From contig JALLLT010000005.1 in NCBI GenBank assembly GCA_025266875.1, positions 248,001-312,000 of the forward strand: a stretch of DNA of 64,000 nucleotides, in the 5' to 3' direction. The position numbers were made by a program, and so were the translations under genes. The DNA comes from Fennellomyces sp. T-0311 (taxonomy: Eukaryota > Mucoromycota > Mucoromycetes > Mucorales > Lichtheimiaceae). Positions 42,025 through 55,957 of this stretch are shown here, piece after piece. Positions within the stretch are counted from its first letter, which is position 1; every line of letters starts with the position of its first letter. Below the pieces are notes generated by a model. It saw nothing but the letters and a program-made list of their open reading frames with translations. It did not search any database and was not told the origin of the DNA.

Positions 42025-43040
42025 ATCGGTTACATATTGTGCTTTGAGTTTTGAAATATCATTGTGACAATTAATACCCACATAATGGGGACTAATCCTT
42101 TTATAGAACAATGGGTGTGATCACCTTGCACTGAAGCCCAACTACAAACGTATCACTCAACAGGCGACATACCATCTTTTTTTCTTCTTAAATAGGTACT
42201 TACGTCAAAGTAATACCCAAATCTCGTTCTACCAGATGATGCATGTGATAATGAACAATGCGGAAATCGTGCATACCTACAAATCCGAACCGATATAAAA
42301 TATATGCTTTACTGTGTCATCAAGACGCACAAGAACTTGTCAAAGTACAAGATGCCAGCGAAATAGTTTCATGGTATCGGTCATGTTCAAAGTATTGGAT
42401 AAGAGGAATTTCTATTAGCTTGTATTCTGACAAATATCGGGCAAGAAAGGTAATCAAGTGATATGTACTAGTCGCATGCCGGCCGTCAAAGAATCAACTT
42501 TGTTGTGCTACTCTCAACATCACGAAAAACCAGAATATCTTGCATCTACGAATTACTGAGCCTGAATTTGGCGGTCTTATCCCCCTGGCGTTGTTATTAG
42601 TATCTTTATTCAACTTTACCAACGGAGTCAGCAGCTTAAAAGAAACCATTGACCAACTATTTGAGGATATAAGGGAGGGTAATACGTGTGATGATACGTG
42701 GATTGGTACAAGAAATGGTCAATAACAAATAGAACAAGTGGCGTGTACTTTTCGAAGCGGACAAGAGTAAAGTTGCTACTTCTGGGTAAATTTCTTCGGT
42801 CATAGTCCCGACAACCAAGTCAGCATTTATAGATAGATTGGCCCACAGCCGAATGAAGCTGTCGAAGAACTTAGGATTTTATATGGTTTCCTTTTTCCTG
42901 AACTACCGATAATTTTCCTGAAACATTTGACTCGAATGTTTACATATTCGAAGGGTGGTTACGGGTGCGTGGGAGGAGCATATTCTTAGCAACCATTCAT
43001 TACTTAATCCCATGGTGACTTGTGTCAGTTTAAAATGGTT
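42025..43040 (+). pseudogene. Decayed partial copy of the SET-domain gene
   Basis: The sequence runs parallel to 37510-38636 in the same orientation. Shared tracts include the intron ATCATTGTGACAATTAAT, CAACAGGCGA, CCAGAATAT-TTGCATCT, the codons for IDQLFEDI, and the 3' end with GACTCGAATGTTTACAT-like text and CCTATGGTG/CCCATGGTG. Introns are copied too, so this is a DNA-level duplication and not a retrocopy. Many deletions, frameshifts and stops are present. The N-terminal SET core is absent. Confidence 0.88.
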
Positions 43041-43539
43041 ACACTCCCATTTATAATCTTCTGAAGACTCAGTTTATTGTTGGCCATTGTTTTATTTTCG
43101 ATACGTAGCATGTTGGGTCAATAGTTCTTACACACTTTAAAACTCATAAGCGGAATTAAAGTGGGCAAATTAGGCTTTTATAAGGATTGTTTGCTACTCA
43201 AACCAAAACGGGTTTCCGGCGGAGGAACCGTCGCAAGAACCCATGCGTACTGCATTGTATAATGAACGGTATGAGAGCATTATGTGGATGAGTAATGGTG
43301 TATTACTGCAGGCAAAAGACAAAGGGGCGGTTTGGGGGTTCATATGACGGGCTTGACATTAGAAATGCGGTGTGCCAAGTGCGACAGAGTGTTGTGAAAC
43401 ACAGAGGCAGTCGGCATGGTTACCATCTTTGGATATGCAGAGCCTTTCCAGCAGCTTTTCTTTGCTTTCATCGTCTCCCGCTATCTTACCACATACACAC
43501 ACTCTCCCCCATTCAATTTTCACTTGAGAGGCACTGGTC

Positions 43540-46500
43540 ATGTCTCTCAGCATATACCAGTATGCGCTGATTATACTATTTTCGCTGACCCTATTATACC
43601 TGCTTCGCTGGGTGCTGGAGCTACGGTTTCATTTACACATCAGTCGCGTGGGGTTCTTCTCTGTTACCGGCATTCGGTACCATCAAGGCAGCGACACAAA
43701 TCGAAAATGGACGATCAGCGTTGGAAAAATTAAAACACGGCTCAAACATTCGACCGACGTAGCGTCATCGGCGTGGATCACGATCCATCTCACGGACATT
43801 GAGATCAGTATCAGCAGTTTGGCAGCGTTTTCCCGAGCAGAAAAGCGGCCAAGCACTATCAATCGGCGGCTATCCAATATGGGCGACTCATTGAAGCGGA
43901 TACCGTGGTGGTATTCGTTATCTGTCGTCAAATACATCCTCAAATTCACGTCAGCACTGCCGGCGCAGTTCCTGATGGCAGGCTTGGCCAACTACGTCGA
44001 CGTGCAGATCGACGGATTGACAGTTTCGCTGGACAATGTGGGCCAGATATGCATCGAGCAGCTCAATTTCAGTTCAGTACTGTTTGCGGCCATGTCACGC
44101 GCTTCGGTGCCAGCACCAGCCGACTCGGATTCGGGTGCAGAGAATGACGGGTTCCGTGCACGACGACAACGCCATTCATTGAAACGAGCAGAACATCTGT
44201 TCAAGGAAAAGTTCTTTGAAATCACCGTGCAGGTCGGCCACATTGGATTTCGAGGAGCTGGTCAGCCCACGGACGTTTGGGGACTACCCATGGGAAGTCG
44301 TGTCGCTATATCCTGTCACCTATCGGCCGGAATGCTGACACTCAAGGATGTACATATGAACATCCAGGTCGACGCTGTTCAGATCAAATTGGATCAGCTT
44401 TCGCAATTGGCGCGCCACATCCAGCAACAGCAAAGGACAACGGTCGTCAAGTCCAAGCAGCCTCAGAAGAAGAAGTTGGCTGGGCTTTTGCGACTGATTC
44501 GGACGCTGTCAATCTCCGTATCCGACATTGGGTTGACATGTGAGACGGACGACGGGTTGTACACGTCTGTCAGATTACATTCATTGGTTCTGGCCTTGAC
44601 GGCACAAGGGGTGGTCAGTAATCGGGCACGAGATCGAGCCGCACTGTACGTGATCCAGGGGGATGTCGACCTGATCACGTGGTCAATATTCAACAATAGA
44701 CCCGACTTGGCGACTGAATGCATTGAGCCCGTGCATGTGCCAAAGACTAAATTATCCGCAACCATCACGGAAGCCATGTTGCTGGGCAGTGGTTATCCCC
44801 AGGAACAGGATACCATCAGCCGCCGACGCAGCGGCCCCGCCGTGCTGCTGAGCAGTATGGCGCTGGAGCAAGTTGTTGGTAACAATGCGCTCACGCAACG
44901 GTTCGTCAGAGTATCCATCACTGTACGCGATCCGAAAATCACGGTAGATATCGACAAGCGACACCTGATCGAGTCGTTTGTTCAGCAAAACAAAAAGACG
45001 GTCGAGAATGACGACACAGCATCGCATTCATTATCAGACATTAAGGAGAATCGATGGATGCAACAAAAGCTGTTGGGCGACCTGCCACGAGTTCTGTTTG
45101 CAGTCAGCATCGAACGGCCTCTCCTGGATTTCTGCAACTCAGCTGTCAAAGCAAGCGGCCACGGACTGATCACCGTTTCGAGAATCACTCTGGAGGTATC
45201 GGGCGAATATATTCCACGCAGTACATCACTTCATTCGCCACCCGCCTCGCCTTCGTTTGATGAAATGGATGAAGGTGTGCGGAAACGGCGTCAACCCAAA
45301 TCCTGGGTCAAGTTGTTTCGCAAGAGTTGGAAAAGTCCTGAACCGTCGTCGCAAACCAATTTGGAGACAGAGTGGAACTATCATGTGCGTGGGTCCGTCA
45401 AGGTCGATACGGTGGCGTTGCGTCAGAGTCGTACGGTCAATGCCCTGACGAACAAGGAGGTCGCACTTGTTGCTGTGGATAGCATCGAATGCATTTTCCG
45501 AACGCAAATGCTGGCAGAGTCAGGGCAGAACGAAGACGGCATGGGCGTTTCGTGGGATTGGCAGAACCAAATCAACGAGGCAGAATTGTCGGTTGGTGCA
45601 CCATCATTGAATTTGTCGTCCACCACAGCCGATGGTCAGCGCACGGTGGATTTCTGGATCAACAGTATCTTGAGGTCACTAGGCAACAAAGAGACGTTAA
45701 TACCAAAACCTGTCCCGACAGCGCCAAAACTGGATGTCTCTGCATTGGCAAAGCATATAAAGGTGACGTTTGCGGTGAACGATTTGTCGGTGTCGATTGC
45801 TGGTGTCGATCAAGGTATCAAGGGGAAGCGAGAAGTGCCGACGCAATTCATGGATAATGCGCCTGTTGACGACATTTTGGTGCGTATCGTTGTTTTGTTG
45901 GAGTCATTTTCGATTGGATTCACTGGAACTGCGGTTGCTCGATCACATCGTCGATCCACTGGAAACAGTATCGATTCGTTCAAGGACAAGGATGAGTTTG
46001 CTTTGCGGCCGCGACTGGGTAAACTGCGTGGACATGCTCAACACATCACAGTCAGAAGGGAGTTACATACGAAAAGTCAATGCGACGATAACCTCCTGTT
46101 CTGGTGTTCTCGGGTCAACATGGCAACGGACGTTACCGTAGAAGGGTGGTGTATCTGTGTCAACCCAGCAATTGTTGTCAAGAAGAGCGGCGTCGTATAC
46201 AGCATCGAGCAACATTATGCCATCATGGTTGCAATACAAGAAGCAAAAGATATTCGGAATTGTTTGCGCCGCAATGCATCAGATCAGCAACAACAACAAC
46301 AAAAAGACAACTCGTTCAAACGGTTTGCCCTGCAAAAGATACAATTGCAGATCAATCGTAGCGATGCTTCACTGATACTTCCAAACAACACGAAGCTCTA
46401 TTTGCGGCTGGATGAGTTGCGCTCTCAGTATCTCGTCGGTGCAGCGCCCATCGAGGTGAATCATCCGATCGTCACGGCTCGCAATATTATGCTCTTTGGC

Positions 46501-49500
46501 GAATCAGCAACAGACGCAGACAAGTGGGTACAGCTGATCGAATTCGATAGTGTCAGTTTCGATCGGGTTCTTGGCGATGATGACAAACCAATATATCAGC
46601 TAGCCATGTCCAAGCTGTTTTTGCGGGTGCCCTACAAATACGTGATTGCAGACATTGTCGACAACGCAGTCAGCTTTACCAAAGCGGTCAAGGCGATGCA
46701 TGGTCGATTCTCGGGTGCTAAACCATTCACCTATCTTGGTCCATCATTGTCCCCGGGACCTCGTGCACTGCCCAACATATGCCTCAAGTGTGGTCAACTC
46801 CGGTGGCAACTGGATGATGATCCGTTCGAAGCAAAGTTGCGGATGATATTCAGGACGGGTTTGGTGGAACAAGTCAGTCGGTTGGCGTTGGAAGATGCAT
46901 TTGAAGCAAAGGCACAGACGGTCATGCAGACGCCAAATGTCAAGGATACATCAAGAAAAGGAATCGACAGCGACAATACCAGAAATCGGTTCTTGAGTAC
47001 AGACAAAGCCAGACCGAGCACGGGGTCAGATCGCGAAGACATGGACGATGGAAACGATGATACGGCAGACGCGCGCGTGAACGAAGCCTGGCATTTGTTG
47101 CAAGAGCACAACTCGGTTACGTGGATCAAGCATATCAATGCAGCGATTCAACGAGAAGAGAGCGATTTCGATGAGTCCAGAGTATCAGACTACTGGCGTA
47201 TGGGTCAATTGTACGATTTGTACGACGACGACGATCAGGGTGGTGCGAATATGTTTTGTATCGAAACAGTGCCGTTACCACCTCATCCGCCTCTGTTCGA
47301 CTTTACCATGATGAATATGACGCTCCACATGGGTTTGCCAGAGTTCCCGCTCGAGGACACCCGACTGTTTGTTCACGAGAACGGCAAAGGTATTCCGATT
47401 GACACCAAGTTCTCGACCTTGTTGCCGTTTCATTTGGATTGGAAAGCAGGCGAGACATGGGCACAGATTCGCGACTATCCGTTGCCGATGCTTCTGGTAC
47501 CACCGCCAAAGGAAGACAGCGATGTATCATGGTCACTTTCCGGCAACTATGTCTTGGGAGATGAGCTTGGAATGCTGGATGCCACACGTCGCATTACAAT
47601 ACCTATCATTGATACCCTGGGTTATACCATGGACATTGCCCGCACCAGCACGCCTGCCAAGTTTTATTCTGTGGTCAACATTGATGTGCACACGCAGGAC
47701 ATGTCGACTATCTCGTGGTCAGTGCCGTATCAGCCAGCGATTCAAGACATTACTCGCACATTCGATGCATTCACTCGGGCACCCGTTGATCCATCACCCA
47801 AGATTGGTTTCTGGGACAAAATTCGGTTGATCATCCACACCAAGGCCAAGATATCCTTTGTCGGTGGTGGCGATTTCGCTTTTCTGATGAAAGGTACGCG
47901 TGATCCGTACGAAACGAGCGAGCGAGGGTTTGGATTGGCCAAAGTATGGAGCAACAACGTAGTATGGCTTCTCGGACACGACAATCCTGACCGGGAGTTT
48001 TTGCAAATCATCAGTCGCGATTATGCGTTTGGCGTGCCAGATCTATTGCATGGCGGATACACGTCAACATATATCTTGCCAGGAACTTGTGTGCCCTCTG
48101 ATGATGGCGATCAAGACAAGCAACGAGACAATTCGTGCGCGCCGAAACGAACTCGCACTTTGACTTCGCTTTTGGATGAAAGTCGGTCCGATCCAAGGTT
48201 TGTCAAGGTGGCTCTCAAGCTGACCAACGGAATTCGCATGGGCATTGGCTGTCAACTCGAGCGCGTCTGTTCTCCTGGTTGTCCCAAGTGTAATCATATC
48301 GATGATATTCGTCGTGCATCAATGAACACACGTCCTGATATGTCACGGTGCCGTTTCTTGACTTTCCTGCCACATTACATGGTACGGATGAAGACCCCTC
48401 AAGCTGTTAAAGCCATGGGTGAACGAGCCAAGGTATGATTTATTGCCTGATAGACTGTATATTCCAAGTGCTAACTGTATCGTTTGTTCAGAACTATGAT
48501 GCGTACGAAGGCTTCCGGTCAAACTTTATCCATTTGTCGATCAGTATCGTCAAGATTTCAGCTGAGGAATCCGAAAAAGTGGACATTACCAATGCCACGA
48601 TGAACTCGATGCACCTGACACCTGGTTTCATTGACCATTTCGTCACTTGGTTCCGACTGTTTGGTGGTGCCATGAGCTACCCTATGCGAAACGGATCTCT
48701 ATTCCCACGCACGGACCCCCGGCCAACGCAAAAGTTTGGCAAGCATATGAGGAGCATGAAATACAAAGTCTGTTTGCACCCGTTGACGATCGGCTACTTT
48801 TACAAGGATCAAAATGCAGCGGACGATAAGAGGCTCGAGGAGACCGGTGACTCGGTTGGATTGAAGGCGCTGGTAGCAGCATTCAATGTGGATATCCATC
48901 AACGCCGCGAGATCATGGGCGTGGAGAACCATAAGCTGGATGAAAAACGACTCAAGGCAAATTGGCCGATGCACGAGGCAGAAGTTCATTTGAAAAGTAT
49001 TGATCTTCGTGCGGTGCGCGCCCGGTATTCTACTGGCGGCGAAAACAGTCAACACAGTGTTCCTTCGGTGGTCGTTGGCGGTCTCAGTGAATCGAGTGAC
49101 AGCAGCACGGACCCGGATTTGATGGATGGGCTGGATCGCGACGAGAATGAAGACACTGAACCGTCTGATTGGGTAGATGCTGATGATTTTGTCGAGTTGC
49201 AAGTACTAGCACCCGATAATCCGCCTACCGTTCAAGTTCTGCCGCTTGCATTTTCTCCCTGCGTGTACTATCTCAAGCAAACGAATCGGGATGACAAGGA
49301 AAAGTACCGATATTTGCACAATACGCATAACTGTATCATGGGAACTGCGGGTGGTAAGTTGCTAGGCGATTTTGTTGACATGTTTCTCAATGGTTAACGT
49401 GGTGTGACTGTAGATACGCGGGAAATACAGATGGGATTCCTGCGGCAGCGCTGTCAGAACATCGACGTCCAGATCAAGAAGCACCAAGCACGTTTACATA

Positions 49501-52500
49501 CCGTTGAAAGCAAACTGTCTGGTCAAGGTGACGATAAGCTGTTGAACGAGGTAAAAGTTACTCTTGGCAGATACAAGAGAGCCCAGCAACTAAAGCGTGT
49601 TTTTCGTAGTCGCGTATGATTGTGGAAAAGACAGAGTTACTGTTCGAGAAACGAAATCTACTCCAGCAGTATCTTCGAGAACTTTCGACACAAGCGATGC
49701 CCAGCGTATCCGAAAGCAACAGCATGAACGATCACGCCTCGTATTCCAGCTCAACGGTTTTTGGACGCGACTCACTTGCTCTATGGGAGGAATTGATGGG
49801 ATACTTCAAGCAACGCTGCATCGTCCACAGCCCTCAAATCATCTGGAACAACGCCGTCCGCAACATTGTCTATCACTTTTTAGACGTTCGAGCACACCGA
49901 CGTGCACTGGATTACTACACCTCGATGCGCGCCGTAAAGTTTCTACGGGACCTGACCGAGTCATCCGAGGAAAACGACGGCAAGTCCGATACGATATTGG
50001 TGAACGACGACGACGACATGTTTGACAGTCGTATGGCCGACGAGCTGATTCAAAAACTGCTTGGCGAACAACACAACAATTTCGTTGCACTGAATGAAAC
50101 CGAAGAAGATCTGGAGAAGGACAAGACGTTTGACATGGACATGTCCAACGGAAGCGTGAACGATCCGCAGACGCAGCGAAAAAGTATTCCAGCTGGATAT
50201 GCCATGAAGAGCAGTTATCTGATCGATCTGTTGCACCCGCAAATCAGTTTCCAAAGTGACCGTGATCCAGACAGTCTTGTACTCTTGGCACAGGAGCGTA
50301 TGCAAGTGAAAGGTTTCAACATTTTCGACGTGAATGGATCGGACGTGGAGATGGATCTTGTCAAGAACCGCACCATCGTCAGTCTCGACAACTCGCAGAT
50401 GTTTGTGGCCAAAAAGGAACGCTTTGATAGCGTCGATCTCTTGTTTGATAATCACTATGGTGCCAAGCAAAGTGATCGATGGTTGGCATGGGTACCTCCG
50501 GAAATGCTGATAAACTATGTCAAGCGCACAGACAAGTTCCAGCGTGTGGCATTCCGTCTTGCTGCCACGGTACAGTACGACAAGTACAATCAACTGCGGT
50601 TCAAGACCTGTCCGACGGCATTTGCGCATATCCATCCTTTCGAAGACCGATGTGATGCTGTTCACCTCAACTTTCCGGAACTCTCGCTGACTGCCAACTC
50701 GTCGCAATACAATGCCATTTATGAAGTCGTGACTGATCTGCTGCTGTACAAGGAGCCGGCCAAGAAGGAGCGGTTGGCTCGACTGCGTGAGATCATGATG
50801 GCTGCCGATAGAAACAGCCTTGGATACGCCACCGAGCGAATTGCCATTCTGCAGGACCGTGTGCGACAGCTTTCGAATACATATACCCAATACCGTCTGA
50901 ACCTTTCGCATCTTGACCAGGCGCGCGTGGAAGAGTTCCGATCCATTCGCACGACGATGAACGAGCATCTGGAAGAACTTTATCTTGGCATGGAAGCAAT
51001 CAAGTTGACGCAGCAAAGCACGACACGAAAAAACTACCACGAGTCCAAGACGAACCTAAAGTTTGTGTTTGCGGCAGAGAAGCTCACGTGGGAAATGTTG
51101 ACGGACAACGATACGCCTCTTGCTGAATGGAATCTGATCAACACAACGTATATTTTGATCAGCAAGGAAGATCGGTCATCAAGCAATACGTTCGAAGTGG
51201 GTATGCTCACGGTCAAAAACAGAACACCGTCTCCTGCGTTCGCTGAAGTTCTGGGGCCTTACGTTGATTCTCGAAAGCAACCGGACTTCTCCCGACACAA
51301 AATGCTGCGTGGCTATCTGGTCGATCTTCCACCTGTGGGTGGTATTCCTGTGACACAGCACTTGGAGGTCAATCTATACCCGCTTCGTTTCCAGATGACA
51401 TACGAATTCGGCAAGGCAATGGCGTCATATGTATTCCCACCTGAACGCCGTCAGAAGCAATCATCATCATCGGACAGCCCACGATCTCCTGTTTCACCGA
51501 CTATTGGCAATGACGACAGTTCGATCCAAAACTCCATATCAGCCAACGACATCCGCTACATGGAAGACCCTGACTTTGTTATGTCAGGTGATCAAGAGCA
51601 ACAAGCGCCTGAAATGACAACCAGCTTGTCGTGTCCCCCTTCAGGCAAAAAGGGTTTGAAGAATGGTAAACGAAAGCGGGCCAAAAAGTCGGTTGTGGAT
51701 GATCTGTCGGTGATGAAGAAGCGAGCATCAAGCAACCGTGCGTTTCTGCTGGTGAAGATCCCAGGCACTCGGCATTGCTTGAGTTATCAGGTAACTGGAT
51801 GCTCCTTTCATCCTGTATTTCGATAAGCTAACGCTGTGCTGTTTCCATCAGGGCCAAAAAGAGAAAAACATTGAAGATCTCCGCGACTTTGCTTTCCAAC
51901 AGCCCAATCTGGAATATCGCAACAAAACCTGGTCGTGGTTTGAGCTGATAAATACGATCAAACGAGGTAAACCCAGCAGATATAGTGGGAGCACTTCCAC
52001 AAGTCATACTAAACGTGGTGTTTAAGACTTTATGCGTGCTGCGGTGCTTCACAACAGTACTGCGCTGTTGAAAGAGAAACTGATGATTCGCCGACACCCG
52101 CCACGACAAAACCTTGCGGAATCCAATATATCCATGCAAAGCAATTCTTCCCAGATACCCTCCGATGGTTTTGGTTTCGCTGACGATGCGTCAGAGTCCA
52201 CGGATAGCTCTAATGATGAACTGGAGGAGCTTGAAAACGATGCAGTTTCATTACGCTCAGTGAGTCTATGGGAACCCGAACATCCTCCAGAGCCCCCGGC
52301 GAACCATAGTCATACGCGTCGTCATTTCCCATGGTCACTCAAGTAAGTTTTTTGCATAATCAAGAAATGAATATTGGCTGATACCCCCTGTAGGTCACGC
52401 AAACGACAAGTATCAGACACAGGCACGCACCCTCATGAAGAAATTCGTGGCGAGAAACGCCACAGTATCGATAGCTTGGACGGTCGCGAAACATCGTCCA

Positions 52501-52631
52501 TGCTTGACGAAGAGTTAACAGCGAAAGGCCGGATGCTTCTTGGCAAAAAGTATAATGGTCCCATTTATTCATTTGCTAGCAAGCCAGCCAGCAAAGGAAA
52601 GCGTCCCAATCCCGTCAGAACAGAGAGTTAA
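43540..52631 (+). CDS. FMP27: FMP27/BLTP2-type bridge-like lipid-transfer protein
   Basis: Seven exons (43540-48432, 48492-49353, 49414-49550, 49610-51790, 51852-51966, 52027-52342, 52394-52631) join in frame to 2913 residues. An N-terminal membrane anchor (YALIILFSLTLLYLLRWVL) is followed by repeated beta-groove segments of the Hobbit/KIAA0100/FMP27 family. Residues near 1420 carry the family's GFWD signature (IGFWDKIRLIIHTKAKISF, then FVGGGDFAFLMKGTRDPYE). Later exons carry a coiled-coil and C-terminal FMP27 region, then a low-complexity basic tail ending KRPNPVRTES. Family members are rod-shaped proteins at ER-plasma membrane contacts that move phospholipids between bilayers. Length fits the family (2,200-2,900). 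Poly-Gln near 46290 is minor. Confidence 0.93.
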
Positions 52632-53380
52632 GGCAGCTGTAAATAGTCCTGAGTAATTGTACCGTGTATATATAGTCATTAGTTTGCTTTGAAGTCACCA
52701 ATAACATATTCGATATTCATTCTCGCATCAATAGTTTATTGAGTGGTTATAATATGGATTAATACGTATGTAGTGTTTGCATGATATACGTAATAGGTCC
52801 GCCATATATATAACGAATATGATGCAAAGTTTTGCCCCGTGGTTTGGGAAATCAAGCTTACCAAGTAATTCCAAAAACAACGATACATCAATCTCTGGTG
52901 AAAGCATAACCGCACTTTACACTGACCAAGTAGAACTAGTTACGCAAGTCAGTAGATATGCTGGCAGCCTTGCTTCTTGATTCTTCTTCTACAACCATTT
53001 GGTAAGGAAGAGTCTGTCGTATATTTGATAGTATCTTCTATGTTGCAAGCGCCATTAAGGTCTAAAGTAGTGTTTACTTGGTGCCCCTGGGTGCTACAAT
53101 TGGTGATTGCATTATCCATGCAGACATGTTGCGCAGTCCCAGTCGTGCACTGTGCTTCTCACGTTGCGTGTAATCCATGTTTAGTTATAAAAGCTTAGAC
53201 AGTAGGCTTTAAGCACAGGACATGCCAGTGAGGAATGCCATAACATACATATCAACAAATGATACACCACGTAATGAGTGCGGATCACTGCGGTTGTAAA
53301 CCAACGAAAATACTTTGAAGCATCGAAAACGCGATGGATGAACCCATATCACTTTTTTTTTTAATTCATCTCCAAGCATC
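52632..53380. other. Intergenic region between FMP27 and the aminopeptidase gene
   Basis: Convergent 3' ends. A 60-codon plus frame starting near 52819 (MMQSFAPWFGKSSLPSNSK) has no family similarity. T-rich tracts near 53350 probably lie in the 3' untranslated region of the minus-strand gene. Confidence 0.4.
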
Positions 53381-55844
53381 TTATTCGAGACCAAGGTCCT
53401 TCTTGACAAGCTGAGCAGCGATGGGATGGTAGAATTTTCTATGGTCGAGGAAAGTCTTTCTTGCCAGGTCAGCACCATCGTCGGCCTTGTACAAGAGGCG
53501 GTATAATGGTCGGACAAACTTCATGCGGCCTTGCTCTGTCACAAACTCGACGACATGTGGGTAGATGGGCTTGTAACTGGCCATCACACAAAGTTGCTGC
53601 CATCGGAAACGGATATCACTGTTGCGGATTTCAGTCATCTTGTACAACTCATCCATCTTGGCCAAGAGACGATGTGGTAAAGGTTCACAATCCGTCAATC
53701 GTTCCAAGTACACGACTAATTGTTTGCCGGGTTAGTTTTAACGATGCAATGCTGCCGAGTAAAACTTACTCTTTTGAGTGGAAGTGAACTTATCAATATC
53801 GCTTGGTGCAAAGCCGGAAAGGTCATCGGTGCTTCTGGCTTCATCCCAACGCTTGGCAAGCGCGTAACACTGGTCGGCCAATGTTGTGTCAAAGTTGGGG
53901 TCGACGGGGGGCATGCCCTTGCCAGTGATCCATGTATCAAAGTCGATGGTATTGAGCTTGTCAACCACTTCTTTGCCATGATGCTGTTCCATCCATTCAT
54001 ACAAGTATGCCTTCCATTGCTCCGTAGTGATCGATTGCGATGCGAACTTTTCGACATGGGCCTTCATGAAGGGTTCGAAAACGGCAGGACCGCCCACGGT
54101 CTTTTCGATATGGTACAACAGGTTGAAGCCCTTTTCTGTTGATACGGTGAGGATTCGCGTGTCATCATTGGTGAGACATGCAGCTTACCATAGGGGATGG
54201 AACTAAAGTAGTCATCGGGGTCGATACCGCTGCTCAAGTCCGGCTTGAGTGCAGTGGCAGGTGAATCGGGACCGAACAGGTTGACGCTTTCCTTCAGTGC
54301 CTTCCAGCCTACCCGCATAGATGAGCAATCCGCAATAGCAATTCCAGATAAAGGCACGGTGGGTTACCAATGATGGCGCTGAACTGTCGTTCCAGCTCGC
54401 CGTGAAGGTAGGCTAAGATCTTGCGTTCGACAAAGACGGTCCAGCCCTCGTTCAACCAAAAGTGTTCCTACAAAGGGAATTCCAATGAGCTTTGACTATG
54501 CACATTGCTTGTTGCTAGCTAACAGGGATGATTACCCAGTTACGGGTGGTAACCAAGTTACCCATCCAACTGTGGGAAATTTCATGGGCAATGACATCGA
54601 CGGCGCTGCGGTCACCTAAAACAAAGCTGTTGGTGAAATTGTTCCCGATGATTCCTAGCCATTCGTTACCGGTCACTATGGTCGGGGTGACAAAGGTCAA
54701 GCAAGGATTCTGGAAGAAGATAAAGTTACAAAAAAGGCGAAAATGTGCAATTATGGTGAGACCGGAGCCTCCGTCGCTCTTTTGGCATAGACACTTGCCT
54801 CCATTCCGCCGTAGGGGAACGAGGGCGGGAGAACAAGCAAGTCGTAGCGGCCCCATTCGTAAGGTGTCAAAAGCTTTTCACCGGTTGCAATGAACGATTC
54901 GGTGTCCTGGCCAATGTGGCGCGTAAGTCATTCCGTGTCACCGCACAGCCACTTGCATAATAAATCACCTTGAATTCCCAGGCACAGTCATCCACCATCT
55001 CGGGCTCGCACCACACCGTGCTTCGTGGTCCGATTTCGCGGCCCTCCAGGTTACCGGCTGCTATAGCAATCAGATAGCTTGGCATCGTAGTCTTTTGAAT
55101 GAAATGGTACGTCTTTAAGCCGTTGCCGACATCCTCCTCGGACGTGTGCAGCGCGGACATCAGAACGCGCAAGGGCGAGGTGACATCGGCAGAGTACGTC
55201 ACCTTGACACCCGGGGAATCCTGGCAAGGTGCGAAGGAACGGGCGTGAATCTAAAAAAAACCCGCAGCACGCTTAGTCGTGGACACTGCTTTTATAATTT
55301 TATTTCTGTTCTTACAGCTTGGCATTGCGAGAACAGATACGGGTGCTTCTTGCCGAGCGTTTGTCTATCCGCGAAAGAAACGCGTCAGTATGTTGTATGT
55401 AGCCTGTGGTCCGTTTCCATGACACTTACTCCGGATCCAAGAACTGGACGGCGGTGCACTTGTCGGTGGTCGAGTAGTCGATCCTGAGCTTCAACGTGTC
55501 GCCCTCCTTGACGGCTTGCGGTAGTTCAACCGTCAAGGCCGAACCCAGAGCGGGATGACGGTCGGCGACGTGGAACTGCGGGAAAGGGGTTCAGTGTCGC
55601 GTATATTAAAAGCCGATGCATTCCCGCTTATTACCTTCAAATCCTGGCCGTCGAGGGAAGCGGACTTGATATCCAAATAACTCGTATCAAGAACCACCTT
55701 GTCGACATTGGCCAGGACGAGCAAGTCAAGAAGAACATGACCCGAAATCTTGCGTTCGTCGAACGAGATGGTCCAGCTCAAGTGAATATGGGTGGTCTGG
55801 ATTTCAGACAAGTTTGCCAAGCTGCTTGGATCTTGCAATGCCAT
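53381..55844 (-). CDS. Leukotriene A-4 hydrolase-type aminopeptidase (family M1)
   Basis: The start at 55844 gives [20 protein letters not shown] followed by the beta-rich N-terminal saddle domain. Catalytic exons carry [14 protein letters not shown] joined across a GC-AG intron to [10 protein letters not shown], restoring the exopeptidase motif GGMEN. The zinc site is [20 protein letters not shown] (HEXXH), followed across an intron by [11 protein letters not shown], with the third zinc ligand in NEG. The C-terminal helical domain has [39 protein letters not shown] and [17 protein letters not shown] with a stop at 53381-53383. This is the LTA4H layout, about 610-630 residues. Fungal members act as cytosolic aminopeptidases and can hydrolyse epoxide substrates. 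Confidence 0.92.
54710..54798 (-). other. GC-AG intron in the aminopeptidase gene
   Basis: On the minus strand the donor is GAG|GCAAGT and the acceptor is TTCTTCCAG|AAT. The 89-nt intron has no alternative GT donor that keeps the frame. Removing it recreates the invariant GGMEN motif. Confidence 0.85.
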
Positions 55845-55957
55845 TGATTCGAAAATGCAAAAGAGAGGTTGAGATACGCGGGTTCTGTTGGCGTGCGAAA
55901 AAAAAAACCCTGTGTTTGAATCGGCTGAGATTTTATTTTATTATCTAGTTTATAACT

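Noticed and set aside
49961..51040. 359-codon minus-strand frame within FMP27
   Set aside because: Antisense shadow of a conserved coding exon; no family features of its own.
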